Assembly: GCF_021440085.1 (NCBI RefSeq)
Contig: NZ_JAKCPW010000006.1
Coordinates: forward strand, 186,001-250,000
Source: Dyadobacter sp. CY261
GTDB taxonomy: Bacteria > Bacteroidota > Bacteroidia > Cytophagales > Spirosomataceae
Reading direction: 5' to 3'
Length of the DNA: 64,000 nucleotides
Shown here: piece by piece, positions 1-8,730 of the stretch
How positions within the stretch are numbered: the first letter of the stretch is position 1
Layout of the letters: every line of letters begins with the position of its first letter
Notes under the pieces: model-generated
What the model was told of the DNA's origin: nothing
What the model saw: only the letters and a program-made list of their open reading frames with translations
Database searches by the model: none
Position numbers and translations under genes: made by a program

Positions 1-2972
1 TCTCGGGAGTGCTCACCGATGTGCAAGGCGGTTGGTACAGGCTTGAAATCCGGGCTTTGAAAGGTGGCCAGGTAATAGACACGCGCCCGGTAGACCATGT
101 AGGCGTGGGCGAAGTGTTTATGATCGCTGGACAATCGAACGGGGAGGGATACCGGAATGATGAGCCAGGCAAACCATACTTTGATTGGGGAGTACAGGGC
201 GCCGGAGACGACCGGGTTAGTGCCGTAAATCACATGAATGTACAGCCAATAGACGGTCTCCCAAGCATGGGGTCAGATTACCCATATCCGTCATTTACAC
301 ATGTTGATTCCCAGTCCGACATTGCTCCACGAGGCAGGTCTGCCTGGAATTGGGGGAGGCTGGGCGATAGGCTGGCCTCTAAACTGGGCGTGCCGGTGCT
401 CTTCTATAACGTAGCGTGGTACGGAACCCACGTTGCAGCATGGCGTGAAAGTATTTCGGGCGCTTATGCCAAATCTTTTTATGCTGACAGAAATTTTGAA
501 CCTGCGGGAATGCCTTACAGCAATATGCGGGATGTAATCCGTCGCTATACTTCACTCACAGGGCTAAGAGGAATTCTCTGGATCCAGGGAGAGGCTGACA
601 ATGATAGGAACACCGGTAGGGATGAGTATTTCAATGATCTGAGAACGGTTATCGAGGCATCCAGAAATGAGTCAGGCAAGAACATTTCATGGATGGTATC
701 CCAAACATCCTACAACAATAGAAACGGATCTGACAACGAGATTATTGAAGGACAGGCCAAGGTTATCAACAACGTACCCAATGTATTTCAGGGACCTCAG
801 ACCGACTTGATACAAACTCCCCGTACCGATGCTGCTAATAATCTCGAAGGCGTTCACTTCATGAAGGATGGCCTGACCCAACTGGCAGATGCCTGGTACG
901 ACCGCCTCAACGACGACTTTTTCAACCGTTCCGAACCGTATTCGGGAATGACTCCATTGAGTGTTGTGGCTTCATGCGCAGGCAATGGCAACGTGACTTT
1001 AACTGTGGAAAATAGCGGAGTCCGTGATTTCAGCTGGACAAATGGAGGTAATTCCAATAGTGTGCAAGTTGGTAACGGGACTTATCGTGTTACCGCACGT
1101 GATGATCGCAATAATCTGATATGGTCGCCGGAAATCCGCATCTCCGAACAAATCCAGCCGAACCAACCGACCATTAGCATTGATGGAAGCAACCCGGTTT
1201 GCGTTGGCAATACTGCTACATTGGTTTCAAGCTCTGCTGAAAATGCGACATGGAACACTGGTGCTACGGGCGACCGCCTTCCTGTTACGGTGGGAGGCGA
1301 CTATTTTGTGAAAGTAAAAAACATCTACGGTTGCGAGGCTACGTCCGAAAAAGTGACGATGAAAGTAGTAACATCGCCTTTACCCGACAAACCGAAAATT
1401 ACCGCATCTGGCGTGCTAACTTTCTGCCAAGGCGGCGAGGTAACGCTTACTTCAGATTCGAAGGTGAAGAGCGTTTGGTCAAATGGTGTCACGAATCCAA
1501 GCATTACCGCGGTGAACTCGGGAGATTTCCGTGCCCGCGCACTCAATGAAGAAGGCTGTTACTCTCCCGAATCGGATGTAATTACAGTGAAAGTAAATCC
1601 ATTGCCTGCCAAACCGCAAATTTCGTTGAGCGGCGAAACCACATTCTGTGACGGCGGCAATGTGACCATGACATCCAACTATGATACGGGCAATATCTGG
1701 AGTACAACGGCGATTACTAAAACGGTTTCGGTCACTGCCACCGGCACATTCTCGCTCACACAGCGTGACGGCAACGGCTGCGAATCCAAATCTGACGAGG
1801 TAGCCGTGAAAGTAAACCCATTGCCCGCCACACCAGCCATTACCGCTTTGCGCCCTACTACATTCTGTGACCGTGATTATACCAGATTGCGTAGTAGCGA
1901 AGCATACCTCTATCAGTGGAGCAATGGCTCAACAGAACGTGAAATCGAGATACGGACTTCGGGCAATTTTACTATTTCTGCTAAGGACGCCAATGGCTGT
2001 ATTTCGCCGGTATCGCCTGTGGTGCAGGTGGTAGCGAATCCCCTCCCGCCTACGCCAGTGATCACCTCGGATGGCCCAACAACTTTCTGTGCAGATCTGA
2101 GCGTAAATCTTACTTCGACTACCGCGGCAGGCTTTTTATGGAGCAATGGAGCGTCCACCCAAACCTTGAAAGTGACAATCGCCGGTACTTATTCGGTGCA
2201 GACGATTAATGAGTTCCAATGCTACTCCGATCCGAGCAATCAGATCGCCACACAAACATTGGCATTGCCACCTTCTCCTACGGTTACGGCCCGACAGGCA
2301 ACCACTTTTTGTGACGGCGATACAATTTTCCTAAAAGCATCCAATGGTAATGAATTCTTTTGGAACAACGGTTTAGAGGGAGACAGTATAGAAGTTGTCA
2401 AGACGGGCGACTACGCTGCAAGGATTATGGATGACCGTGGCTGCTATTCCCCCTATTCAGCTTCTGTTGCCGTAGAAGTGAAACCTTCGCCAACAGCCCC
2501 GACAATCAAGAAGGTAGGTGTTTACACCCTTTTTGCGGAAAACAACCTGGACGTCGGCGACCACGTTTGGAAATACAACGATGTCGAACTGACTGAGAAC
2601 AGCGCCACACTGAAGGCTGTTCGGGCAGGTAATTACGTTGTCAACAACACCATCGTTTACAGTTCGACGCTTACCTGTGCATCCGAGTTTTCCGAGCCGT
2701 TCCTTTTCTATCTTGACACTGCAAATCCCGGCTTCGTAGCTTACCCGAATCCGAATGTTACCGAGAGGGTCGCTGTTGAAACACTTACAAATGTTGTGAA
2801 CGCCGAAGTGCAGATTATCGACAGCCGAGGAGTGATTCACCGCACCTTCAAAGTGGCAAAATTTGATAGCCAACAATACTTCAATCTCAGCGGGCTTTCC
2901 AGCGGAATCTATTTCATTCGGGTCACCTCGGCATCATTGAATGCTACGCAAAAGCTGGTCATCGTTCGATGA
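1..2972 (+). CDS. Secreted SGNH esterase (sialate O-acetylesterase-like) with Ig-like repeats and T9SS tail; 5' end outside window
   Basis: The frame is open to the first base of the window. Compared with its neighbour at 3131 about 90 residues, including the signal peptide, are missing. The SGNH/sialate-acetylesterase domain shows the nucleophile block GQSN (Ser45 counted from the first codon in the window), a WIQGEAD block, and a catalytic His at residue 285 in GVHF. It likely removes acyl groups from carbohydrate outside the cell. Residues about 380-830 are Ig/PKD-like modules with a recurring TTFC...G motif about every 74 residues. The last about 75 residues (AYPNPN ... GIYFIRV ... KLVIVR) form a type IX secretion sorting domain, so the product is exported and probably surface-bound or released. 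The substrate is not deducible. Confidence 0.85.
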   Translation, partial: SGVLTDVQGGWYRLEIRALKGGQVIDTRPVDHVGVGEVFMIAGQSNGEGYRNDEPGKPYFDWGVQGAGDDRVSAVNHMNVQPIDGLPSMGSDYPYPSFTHVDSQSDIAPRGRSAWNWGRLGDRLASKLGVPVLFYNVAWYGTHVAAWRESISGAYAKSFYADRNFEPAGMPYSNMRDVIRRYTSLTGLRGILWIQGEADNDRNTGRDEYFNDLRTVIEASRNESGKNISWMVSQTSYNNRNGSDNEIIEGQAKVINNVPNVFQGPQTDLIQTPRTDAANNLEGVHFMKDGLTQLADAWYDRLNDDFFNRSEPYSGMTPLSVVASCAGNGNVTLTVENSGVRDFSWTNGGNSNSVQVGNGTYRVTARDDRNNLIWSPEIRISEQIQPNQPTISIDGSNPVCVGNTATLVSSSAENATWNTGATGDRLPVTVGGDYFVKVKNIYGCEATSEKVTMKVVTSPLPDKPKITASGVLTFCQGGEVTLTSDSKVKSVWSNGVTNPSITAVNSGDFRARALNEEGCYSPESDVITVKVNPLPAKPQISLSGETTFCDGGNVTMTSNYDTGNIWSTTAITKTVSVTATGTFSLTQRDGNGCESKSDEVAVKVNPLPATPAITALRPTTFCDRDYTRLRSSEAYLYQWSNGSTEREIEIRTSGNFTISAKDANGCISPVSPVVQVVANPLPPTPVITSDGPTTFCADLSVNLTSTTAAGFLWSNGASTQTLKVTIAGTYSVQTINEFQCYSDPSNQIATQTLALPPSPTVTARQATTFCDGDTIFLKASNGNEFFWNNGLEGDSIEVVKTGDYAARIMDDRGCYSPYSASVAVEVKPSPTAPTIKKVGVYTLFAENNLDVGDHVWKYNDVELTENSATLKAVRAGNYVVNNTIVYSSTLTCASEFSEPFLFYLDTANPGFVAYPNPNVTERVAVETLTNVVNAEVQIIDSRGVIHRTFKVAKFDSQQYFNLSGLSSGIYFIRVTSASLNATQKLVIVR
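1165..2480 (+). repeat. Tandem Ig-like protein repeats (about 74 residues each)
   Basis: Inside the first gene, units beginning near 1169, 1395, 1617, 1835, 2058 and 2279 repeat with a spacing of about 220 bases. Each encodes a start like I-T-x-x-G-x-T-T-F-C and a central W-S/N-N-G. The units have diverged at the DNA level, so this is an old protein repeat, not a recent DNA expansion. Such modules are typical stalks of large Cytophagales surface proteins. Confidence 0.75.
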
Positions 2973-3037
2973 GCGGGCATTCAACAGCTTCCTCGTCAAA
3001 AAAGCGGAATAGTGATATTTTACCCAAAATTATCCCT

Positions 3038-3045
3038 TACATTTG
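3038..3045 (+). promoter_or_regulatory. Candidate -7 box (TACATTTG) for the second SGNH gene
   Basis: This is an exact match to the Bacteroidota -7 consensus TAnnTTTG, 86 bases before the ATG at 3131. I see no clear TTG/-33 box at the right distance, so support is partial. Confidence 0.35.
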
Positions 3046-3130
3046 TGACTGTTTTGTCATTGAATGCATTAGCAAAATCAAAACCTGAATCATTATAGCC
3101 TATAAAACTTTACCTGTATCAGAATTACCA

Positions 3131-5296
3131 ATGCGTTATAGAATTATTCTTCCGGTAGTGGCAAAGGCATTGCTGTTGGTTTGTCTCGTTTCATCGACGG
3201 TCTTTTCTCAGATCAAAATTACTTCTCCTACTTTTCAGGCCGTCTATCAGCGGGATGTGACGGGGCAAAGAGAGCTGACTGTATCTGGAACATTTACCGC
3301 CCTAATGGACAAAATAGAAATCAGGGCCGTGCCTGTTGTCCAGGGACAAGGTGTGGAAACTCCCTGGCAAGATTTACAGATCGCACCAAAAGGTGGGGTT
3401 TTCATGGGTAGGATAACCTTGTTCGGAGGTTGGTATACGCTTGAAGTAAGAGGCGTTTCCGATGGCAAGATTGTAGGAAGGGATGTGCTTTCACGTGTTG
3501 GGATAGGCGAGGTTTTTATCATTGCCGGTCAGTCCAATGCGCAAGGCCTAAAGGGCAAGCCAACACCTCCGGGAGCTGTGGACGACAGGGTACTTTATAT
3601 CGATAACTACGAGAATGATCCTCTCGGTATGTATGACGATCTGCTTACAGATCCAGTACCTCCCACATTTTCAAAGATTACCAGCAACATAAAGACAATG
3701 TCTCCGCGCGGCCAGACCGCATGGTGCTGGGGAGCATTGGGCGACCTCCTGGTTACCAAACTGAACGTACCTGTGCTTTTTATCAATACGGCATGGGAAG
3801 GCACGTCGGTGACGAACTGGGCAGAAAGTGCGGTAGGAAAGAAGACTGCTAGTTTTTATGGTTACAACTACAATCCCGGAATGCCTTATGCCAATCTTCG
3901 GATCGCTGCCCGCAACTATGGCAATCAGTACGGCTTACGCGCTGTCCTTTGGATGCAGGGTGAAACGGATGGCTTTTTCGGAACAACTTCTGCTTTGTAC
4001 AGAACGAGTCTTCAAACTATCATAGACAAGCTGCAAACCGATACACAAAAAAGAATTTACTGGGTGATAGCACGCACAAGCCTATCATCAGGTGACAATA
4101 AGGTAGATCCCAAACCGTATCCCGGTATCATTGCAGCCCAAAATGCGGTACTCGATACCCCATTTAACCCTACTTACGCAGGTCCCCAAACCGATCCGCT
4201 GGTACCAGACCGCAAGGATGGCCTTCACTTCGAAGGAGAAGATGAACTCCGAATTCTCGCTAACGCCTGGAATGAGAGCCTTGATGCTAACTTCTTTTCC
4301 ACAGTTCCACCTGCTGCACCAGCAGCCGTCCCTGCGATCACTGCAGTCTGCACTACTGATAATGATGCAGTAACCATGACATTACCAACAGGATACGCCT
4401 CCTATGAATGGAAGACCGTTGAAAAAGGGGAGACTATCTCAACACCAAAAAGCAGTACAATCACCATTCGGAAAGCCGGAACTTACCGGGCTACGGTTCG
4501 TGACGCAGCCGGCAACTCTATTCTTACTTCGGTAGTGGTCCTTAACAATGACGCCAGGCCGGTGCAACCCAGCATTCTTCAACAAGGCGAGCAACAAGCT
4601 TGTGCCGATTCATCGTTCAAATTCTCTGTAAACGATGAAGGAGAAATTTACAACTGGTACAAGCAGGGCGCAGCGGAAGTGGTAGCAACCGGAGCAGTTG
4701 CCAGTATCGCCGAAAGCGGCAATTACTATGTTAAAAGCCAAAACGTTTTTGGATGCGTTTCGAATAACTCATCGCCCGCAACATTGACGATCCGTGCCAA
4801 AATCTCCAAGCCAACCATCGAACCATCCGGGCCTTTCAGCATTTCTGCGAGCATCCCGGAGGGGGCCGAAACGAATGAAAGTTTCCTCTGGCGACGTCCC
4901 GGCTCAGAGAGTGATACCACTGCGACACTTATCAAGATTTTGAAATCAGGTGTGTACTCCACCAAAGCGAGAGTGACTTACACGATCGGAAACAGCAATA
5001 CGCTGGTCTGCTATTCGGATACGGCTTCCAGAGAGTTCAAAACAAACGAACAAAACGAGATCGTTATCTACCCAAACCCTAGCCAAGGTACTTACATTTA
5101 CATTGAGTCACGGGACAATATCAAGGACGCGTCATTCACGCTGTTCGACATTCACGGTAACATTATCAAAACCACTTCTCCTCAATTGCTCGATAGCCGG
5201 ATGCAAATCGACGTGGGTCTTTTGCCTACCGGCAAGTACATCCTCCGTGTGACTGGGCAGGGTCAGAGCCTTACGAAACAAATTGTGGTTAGATAA
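3131..5296 (+). CDS. Secreted SGNH esterase (sialate O-acetylesterase-like) with T9SS tail
   Basis: A complete 721-residue paralogue of the preceding gene. It has a signal peptide (residues 1-26, hydrophobic core ALLLVCLVSS), a short beta-domain, then the SGNH hydrolase domain with GQSN (Ser135), WMQGETD, and the Asp363/His366 pair in DGLHF. Two or three Ig-like modules follow, then a C-terminal type IX sorting domain (YPNPSQG ... LPTGKYILRV ... KQIVVR). It has fewer Ig modules than its neighbour, so the tandem pair differs mainly in stalk length. It probably deacylates extracellular glycans. It is set off by 158 bases from the first gene and ends at a strong hairpin terminator. Confidence 0.87.
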   Translation: MRYRIILPVVAKALLLVCLVSSTVFSQIKITSPTFQAVYQRDVTGQRELTVSGTFTALMDKIEIRAVPVVQGQGVETPWQDLQIAPKGGVFMGRITLFGGWYTLEVRGVSDGKIVGRDVLSRVGIGEVFIIAGQSNAQGLKGKPTPPGAVDDRVLYIDNYENDPLGMYDDLLTDPVPPTFSKITSNIKTMSPRGQTAWCWGALGDLLVTKLNVPVLFINTAWEGTSVTNWAESAVGKKTASFYGYNYNPGMPYANLRIAARNYGNQYGLRAVLWMQGETDGFFGTTSALYRTSLQTIIDKLQTDTQKRIYWVIARTSLSSGDNKVDPKPYPGIIAAQNAVLDTPFNPTYAGPQTDPLVPDRKDGLHFEGEDELRILANAWNESLDANFFSTVPPAAPAAVPAITAVCTTDNDAVTMTLPTGYASYEWKTVEKGETISTPKSSTITIRKAGTYRATVRDAAGNSILTSVVVLNNDARPVQPSILQQGEQQACADSSFKFSVNDEGEIYNWYKQGAAEVVATGAVASIAESGNYYVKSQNVFGCVSNNSSPATLTIRAKISKPTIEPSGPFSISASIPEGAETNESFLWRRPGSESDTTATLIKILKSGVYSTKARVTYTIGNSNTLVCYSDTASREFKTNEQNEIVIYPNPSQGTYIYIESRDNIKDASFTLFDIHGNIIKTTSPQLLDSRMQIDVGLLPTGKYILRVTGQGQSLTKQIVVR

Positions 5297-5315
5297 ACAT
5301 TATTTCCGTTTTTAG

Positions 5316-5353
5316 TACTAAATAAGCCCCGCCACAACGGGGCTTATTTAGTA
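5316..5353 (+). terminator. Strong hairpin terminator after the SGNH pair
   Basis: A perfect 16-bp stem (5316-5331 with 5338-5353) around the loop CCACAA. It has a G/C-rich core and A/T-rich base, so it can act on both strands. It separates the SGNH genes from the nuo operon. Confidence 0.85.
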
Positions 5354-5384
5354 TGATACTAATTAGGCAAAAGAATTTGATTGA

Positions 5385-5392
5385 TAAATTTG
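5385..5392 (+). promoter_or_regulatory. Candidate -7 box of the nuo operon (TAAATTTG)
   Basis: An exact TAnnTTTG match 91 bases before the nuoA ATG and just after the terminator. The upstream TTG box is not evident. It lies inside an apparent N-terminal extension of nuoA read from a TTG, which argues for the later ATG start. Confidence 0.4.
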
Positions 5393-5482
5393 CAAAGCCT
5401 AATTTTGAGAAACGGGAAGAAATGTAACTCACTGGCAACAGTTTTTACGGCTTTCTTTACCGGTAGTAACCGACTTATTGAG

Positions 5483-5857
5483 ATGAAAAACGAATATCTC
5501 CCTTCCGACTATTTGCCCATCATTGTGCAATTTTTGCTAGCTGCCGGCTTCATTGGTGGCACCATGATTGTCACTCACCTCATCGGCCCGAGCCGCAAAA
5601 GCCAGAAGAAAGACGATCCGTTTGAGTGCGGTATCGAATCTGTCGGCGACGCCCGGACACCTATTTCCGTAAAGTACTTTCTGGTAGCGATCCTTTTTGT
5701 GTTGTTTGATGTGGAGGTGATCTTTATGTACCCTTGGGCTGTGAATTTCAAAGGTCTGGGAATGTTCGGCTTTGTAGAAATGTTATTGTTTATGGCCTTG
5801 TTACTTTCCGGTTTCTACTATGTGATCCGGAAAGGTGTGTTGAACTGGGAAGAGTAG
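5483..5857 (+). CDS. nuoA: NADH-quinone oxidoreductase subunit A
   Basis: A 124-residue membrane subunit of complex I with three transmembrane helices. The conserved loop KKDDPFECGIES, which carries the family's Cys between helices 1 and 2, is present. The ATG at 5483 is chosen because it gives the normal family length and start (MKNEYLPSDY...); a TTG at 5381 would add 34 residues unlike the family. It is the first gene of a ten-gene operon and is followed by nuoB after 27 bases. Confidence 0.93.
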   Translation: MKNEYLPSDYLPIIVQFLLAAGFIGGTMIVTHLIGPSRKSQKKDDPFECGIESVGDARTPISVKYFLVAILFVLFDVEVIFMYPWAVNFKGLGMFGFVEMLLFMALLLSGFYYVIRKGVLNWEE

Positions 5858-5884
5858 GCCGGAACATTCAAATTATTGTCAATT

Positions 5885-6427
5885 ATGAAAGAAGTTAAGA
5901 TAGTTGGAGCTCCTGACGGGCACAGCGGGGCCGGTTTTTTCGCGACTTCGCTCGACCAGGCCATCGGTCTTGCACGGAGCTATTCATTGTGGCCGCTGCC
6001 TTTTGCGACCTCATGCTGTGGTATCGAGTTCATGGCTACGATGGGCGCTCATTATGACATTTCGCGTTTCGGTTCGGAACGCCCCAGTTTCTCGCCGCGC
6101 CAGGCCGATCTGCTGATGGTTATGGGCACCATTGCCAAGAAAATGGCCCCGGTAGTAAAGCAGGTATATCTTCAAATGGCGGAACCACGCTGGGTAATGG
6201 CCGTTGGCGCCTGCGCATCCAGTGGTGGTATATTCGATACTTACAGCGTTTTGCAAGGAATCGACCGTATCATCCCGGTTGATGTTTACGTTCCCGGATG
6301 CCCGCCGCGTCCCGAGCAAATTATCGATGGTCTCATGCAGATCCAGTATCTAGCACAGAATGAGAGCCTTCGTCGCCGGAATACCGACGAATACCAGGAA
6401 TTATTGACCTCTTATAATATTCAATAA
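5885..6427 (+). CDS. nuoB: NADH-quinone oxidoreductase subunit B
   Basis: A 180-residue peripheral-arm subunit that binds the terminal [4Fe-4S] cluster N2 next to the quinone site. The cluster ligands are visible: tandem Cys in TSCCGIEF, one in GACASSGG and one in VPGCPPRPE. The ATG at 5885 is preferred over a TTG three codons earlier. It is spaced 5 bases from nuoC. Confidence 0.95.
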   Translation: MKEVKIVGAPDGHSGAGFFATSLDQAIGLARSYSLWPLPFATSCCGIEFMATMGAHYDISRFGSERPSFSPRQADLLMVMGTIAKKMAPVVKQVYLQMAEPRWVMAVGACASSGGIFDTYSVLQGIDRIIPVDVYVPGCPPRPEQIIDGLMQIQYLAQNESLRRRNTDEYQELLTSYNIQ

Positions 6428-6432
6428 CCCCC

Positions 6433-6933
6433 ATGCTGACTAACCAGGAGGTAGCCGAAGGGCTTTTGGAAAAATTCGGTGATCAGGTTTTCGGTTTCGA
6501 AGAACCTTACGGGCTCCTCACACTTTCCACAACGCGGGAAGACATTCTTCCGCTGATGGAATTCCTGAAAGATCACAAAACCTGGCAGGTTATCTTTCTC
6601 ACCGACCTTACCGGTGTACAATATCCTGACAATAAAGGACAAGAGTTCGTGGTCGTGTACCACCTGCACAGCTTCGTCCATAATTTCCGTATCCGTATCA
6701 AAGTAGCCCTTTCGGAGGCTGATTTGCATATCCCGACCGCCACTGGCCTGTTCGCATCGGCCAACTGGATGGAGCGGGAAACATATGACTTTTTTGGTAT
6801 CTTGTTTGACGGTCATCCTAACTTGAGACGCATTTTGAACATCGAGGAGATGGATTATTTCCCAATGCGCAAGGAGTACCCAATGGAAGATGCCACCCGC
6901 GAAGACAAAATTGATGCCCTATTCGGTCGCTGA
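6433..6933 (+). CDS. nuoC: NADH-quinone oxidoreductase subunit C
   Basis: A 166-residue 30-kDa-type subunit, separate from NuoD (not fused as in E. coli). The family signature region WMERETYDFFGILFDGHPNL is clear at about residues 115-134. It forms part of the quinone-reducing Q module of complex I with NuoB, NuoD and NuoI. Confidence 0.94.
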   Translation: MLTNQEVAEGLLEKFGDQVFGFEEPYGLLTLSTTREDILPLMEFLKDHKTWQVIFLTDLTGVQYPDNKGQEFVVVYHLHSFVHNFRIRIKVALSEADLHIPTATGLFASANWMERETYDFFGILFDGHPNLRRILNIEEMDYFPMRKEYPMEDATREDKIDALFGR

Positions 6934-6950
6934 CCTTTTTTGAGTAAGAC

Positions 6951-8177
6951 ATGGCAGATATTGAATTATTACCGCATAACGTCCCTTCTCAAAGCGAGCT
7001 CCCCGAGCTGGTTGAGGAACTGACGACCCTTAACCTCGGTCCCACCCACCCGGCTACACACGGTATTTTCCAGAACGTCCTGAAAATGGATGGTGAAAAG
7101 ATCGTTTCGGGTGAGCAAACCATTGGTTATATCCACCGTGCATTCGAAAAAATCGCCGAAAGAAGGCCGTTTTACCAGATCACGACCCTCACCGATCGTA
7201 TGAACTATTGCTCGTCCCCGATCAACAATATGGGATGGCATATGACGGTCGAGAAGCTGCTCGGCATTGAAGTTCCGAAGAGAGCGCAGTACATCCGCGT
7301 GCTGATGATGGAACTTGCCCGCATTACCGACCATATCATTTGTAACAGTATCCTCGGTGTGGATACCGGCGCCTTTACGGGCTTTCTGTATGTAATGCAG
7401 AAGCGTGAGGAGGTTTACGAGATCTACGAAGAAGTATGCGGTGCGCGCCTTACGACCAACATGGGCCGAGTGGGCGGTATGGAAAGAGATCTGTCCAGCA
7501 CAGCAATCCGCAAGATCAAAGAATTTATTAAGTCCTTTCCACCGGTACTGCGCGAGCTCGAAAAATTGCTCAACCGCAACCGGATTTTTATGGACCGTAC
7601 CATTAATGTAGGCCCTATTTCACAGGAAAGAGCATTATCATACGGTTTTACTGGCCCTAACCTGCGCGCTGCGGGCATCGACTATGACGTACGCGTGATG
7701 AACCCATATTCTTCTTACGAGGACTTCGATTTCGAAGTACCTATCGGTCAGAATGGCGATACGTTCGATCGCTATATGGTCCGTAATGAAGAAATGTGGC
7801 AAAGCCTTAAAATTGTGGAGCAAGCCATCAATAACCTGCCAGAGGGCCCGTATTATGCGGATGCTCCTGAATTTTATCTGCCTCCAAAACAGGAAGTGTA
7901 TAAAAACATGGAAGCGCTGATTTACCATTTCAAAATCGTAATGGGAGAAATTGACGCGCCTGCTGGTGAAGTTTACCATGCTGTGGAAGGAGGAAACGGC
8001 GAGTTGGGCTTCTATCTCATCAGCGACGGCGGAAGAGCACCTTACCGTCTGCATTTCCGCAGACCAAGCTTTATTTATTATCAGGCTTATCCTGAAATGT
8101 GCAAAGGCTCATCGCTGTCGGATGCAATCCTGACAATGAGTAGCATGAACGTAATTGCAGGTGAACTGGACGCTTAA
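6951..8177 (+). CDS. nuoD: NADH-quinone oxidoreductase subunit D
   Basis: A 408-residue 49-kDa-type subunit of full length that lines the quinone cavity with NuoB. The N-terminal NLGPTHPATHG motif, with the His residues of the quinone pocket, and the conserved C-terminal segment (GDIDAPAGE-like MGEIDAPAGEVYHAVEGG; REALLSDG-like YLISDGG) are intact. It is co-transcribed, 17 bases after nuoC. Confidence 0.95.
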   Translation: MADIELLPHNVPSQSELPELVEELTTLNLGPTHPATHGIFQNVLKMDGEKIVSGEQTIGYIHRAFEKIAERRPFYQITTLTDRMNYCSSPINNMGWHMTVEKLLGIEVPKRAQYIRVLMMELARITDHIICNSILGVDTGAFTGFLYVMQKREEVYEIYEEVCGARLTTNMGRVGGMERDLSSTAIRKIKEFIKSFPPVLRELEKLLNRNRIFMDRTINVGPISQERALSYGFTGPNLRAAGIDYDVRVMNPYSSYEDFDFEVPIGQNGDTFDRYMVRNEEMWQSLKIVEQAINNLPEGPYYADAPEFYLPPKQEVYKNMEALIYHFKIVMGEIDAPAGEVYHAVEGGNGELGFYLISDGGRAPYRLHFRRPSFIYYQAYPEMCKGSSLSDAILTMSSMNVIAGELDA

Positions 8178-8202
8178 AGTTTGTTAAAGACCCTATTTAG
8201 AA

Positions 8203-8700
8203 ATGACCGAATCACCTAATCTGGTTGCGTTCACACCCGAACGACTCGAGACAGTAAAAGAAATCATCGCACGTTATCCTGAGGGCCGCCAGAAATCGGC
8301 TCTTTTACCTGTTTTACATGTAGCCCAGGAACAATGGGGCTGGGTAAGCAGCGAAGTAATGGATTATGTAGCAGGTCTTTTGAATATACGGCCTGTGGAA
8401 GTGTATGAAGTGGCTACATTCTATACGATGTACCACCTCGACCCTGTTGGCAAGCACGTGATCGAATATTGCCGTACAGGACCTTGCTGCCTCATGGGTG
8501 GTGAAGATGTGTACGGTCACTTGAAGAGAAAACTGGGTATCGAACCTGGTGAAACTACGGCTGACGGCCTGTTTACATTAAAAGAAGTAGAATGCCTTGC
8601 CGCATGCGGCTGGGGACCGGTTTTCCAGATCCGCGAGCAGTTCTACATGAACCTGACTAACGAGAAGGTCGACCAAATCATAGAAGAGTTAAGTAAATAA
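8203..8700 (+). CDS. nuoE: NADH-quinone oxidoreductase subunit E
   Basis: A 165-residue 24-kDa-type subunit carrying the [2Fe-2S] cluster N1a in a thioredoxin-like fold. The four-Cys pattern is seen in CRTGPC and CLAACGWGP. It belongs to the NADH-dehydrogenase N module with NuoF and NuoG. Its presence shows that this is a 14-subunit-type complex I that accepts NADH. Confidence 0.95.
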   Translation: MTESPNLVAFTPERLETVKEIIARYPEGRQKSALLPVLHVAQEQWGWVSSEVMDYVAGLLNIRPVEVYEVATFYTMYHLDPVGKHVIEYCRTGPCCLMGGEDVYGHLKRKLGIEPGETTADGLFTLKEVECLAACGWGPVFQIREQFYMNLTNEKVDQIIEELSK

Positions 8701-8730
8701 GCTTTTAGTAGCTGAAAATATTATCCTCAA

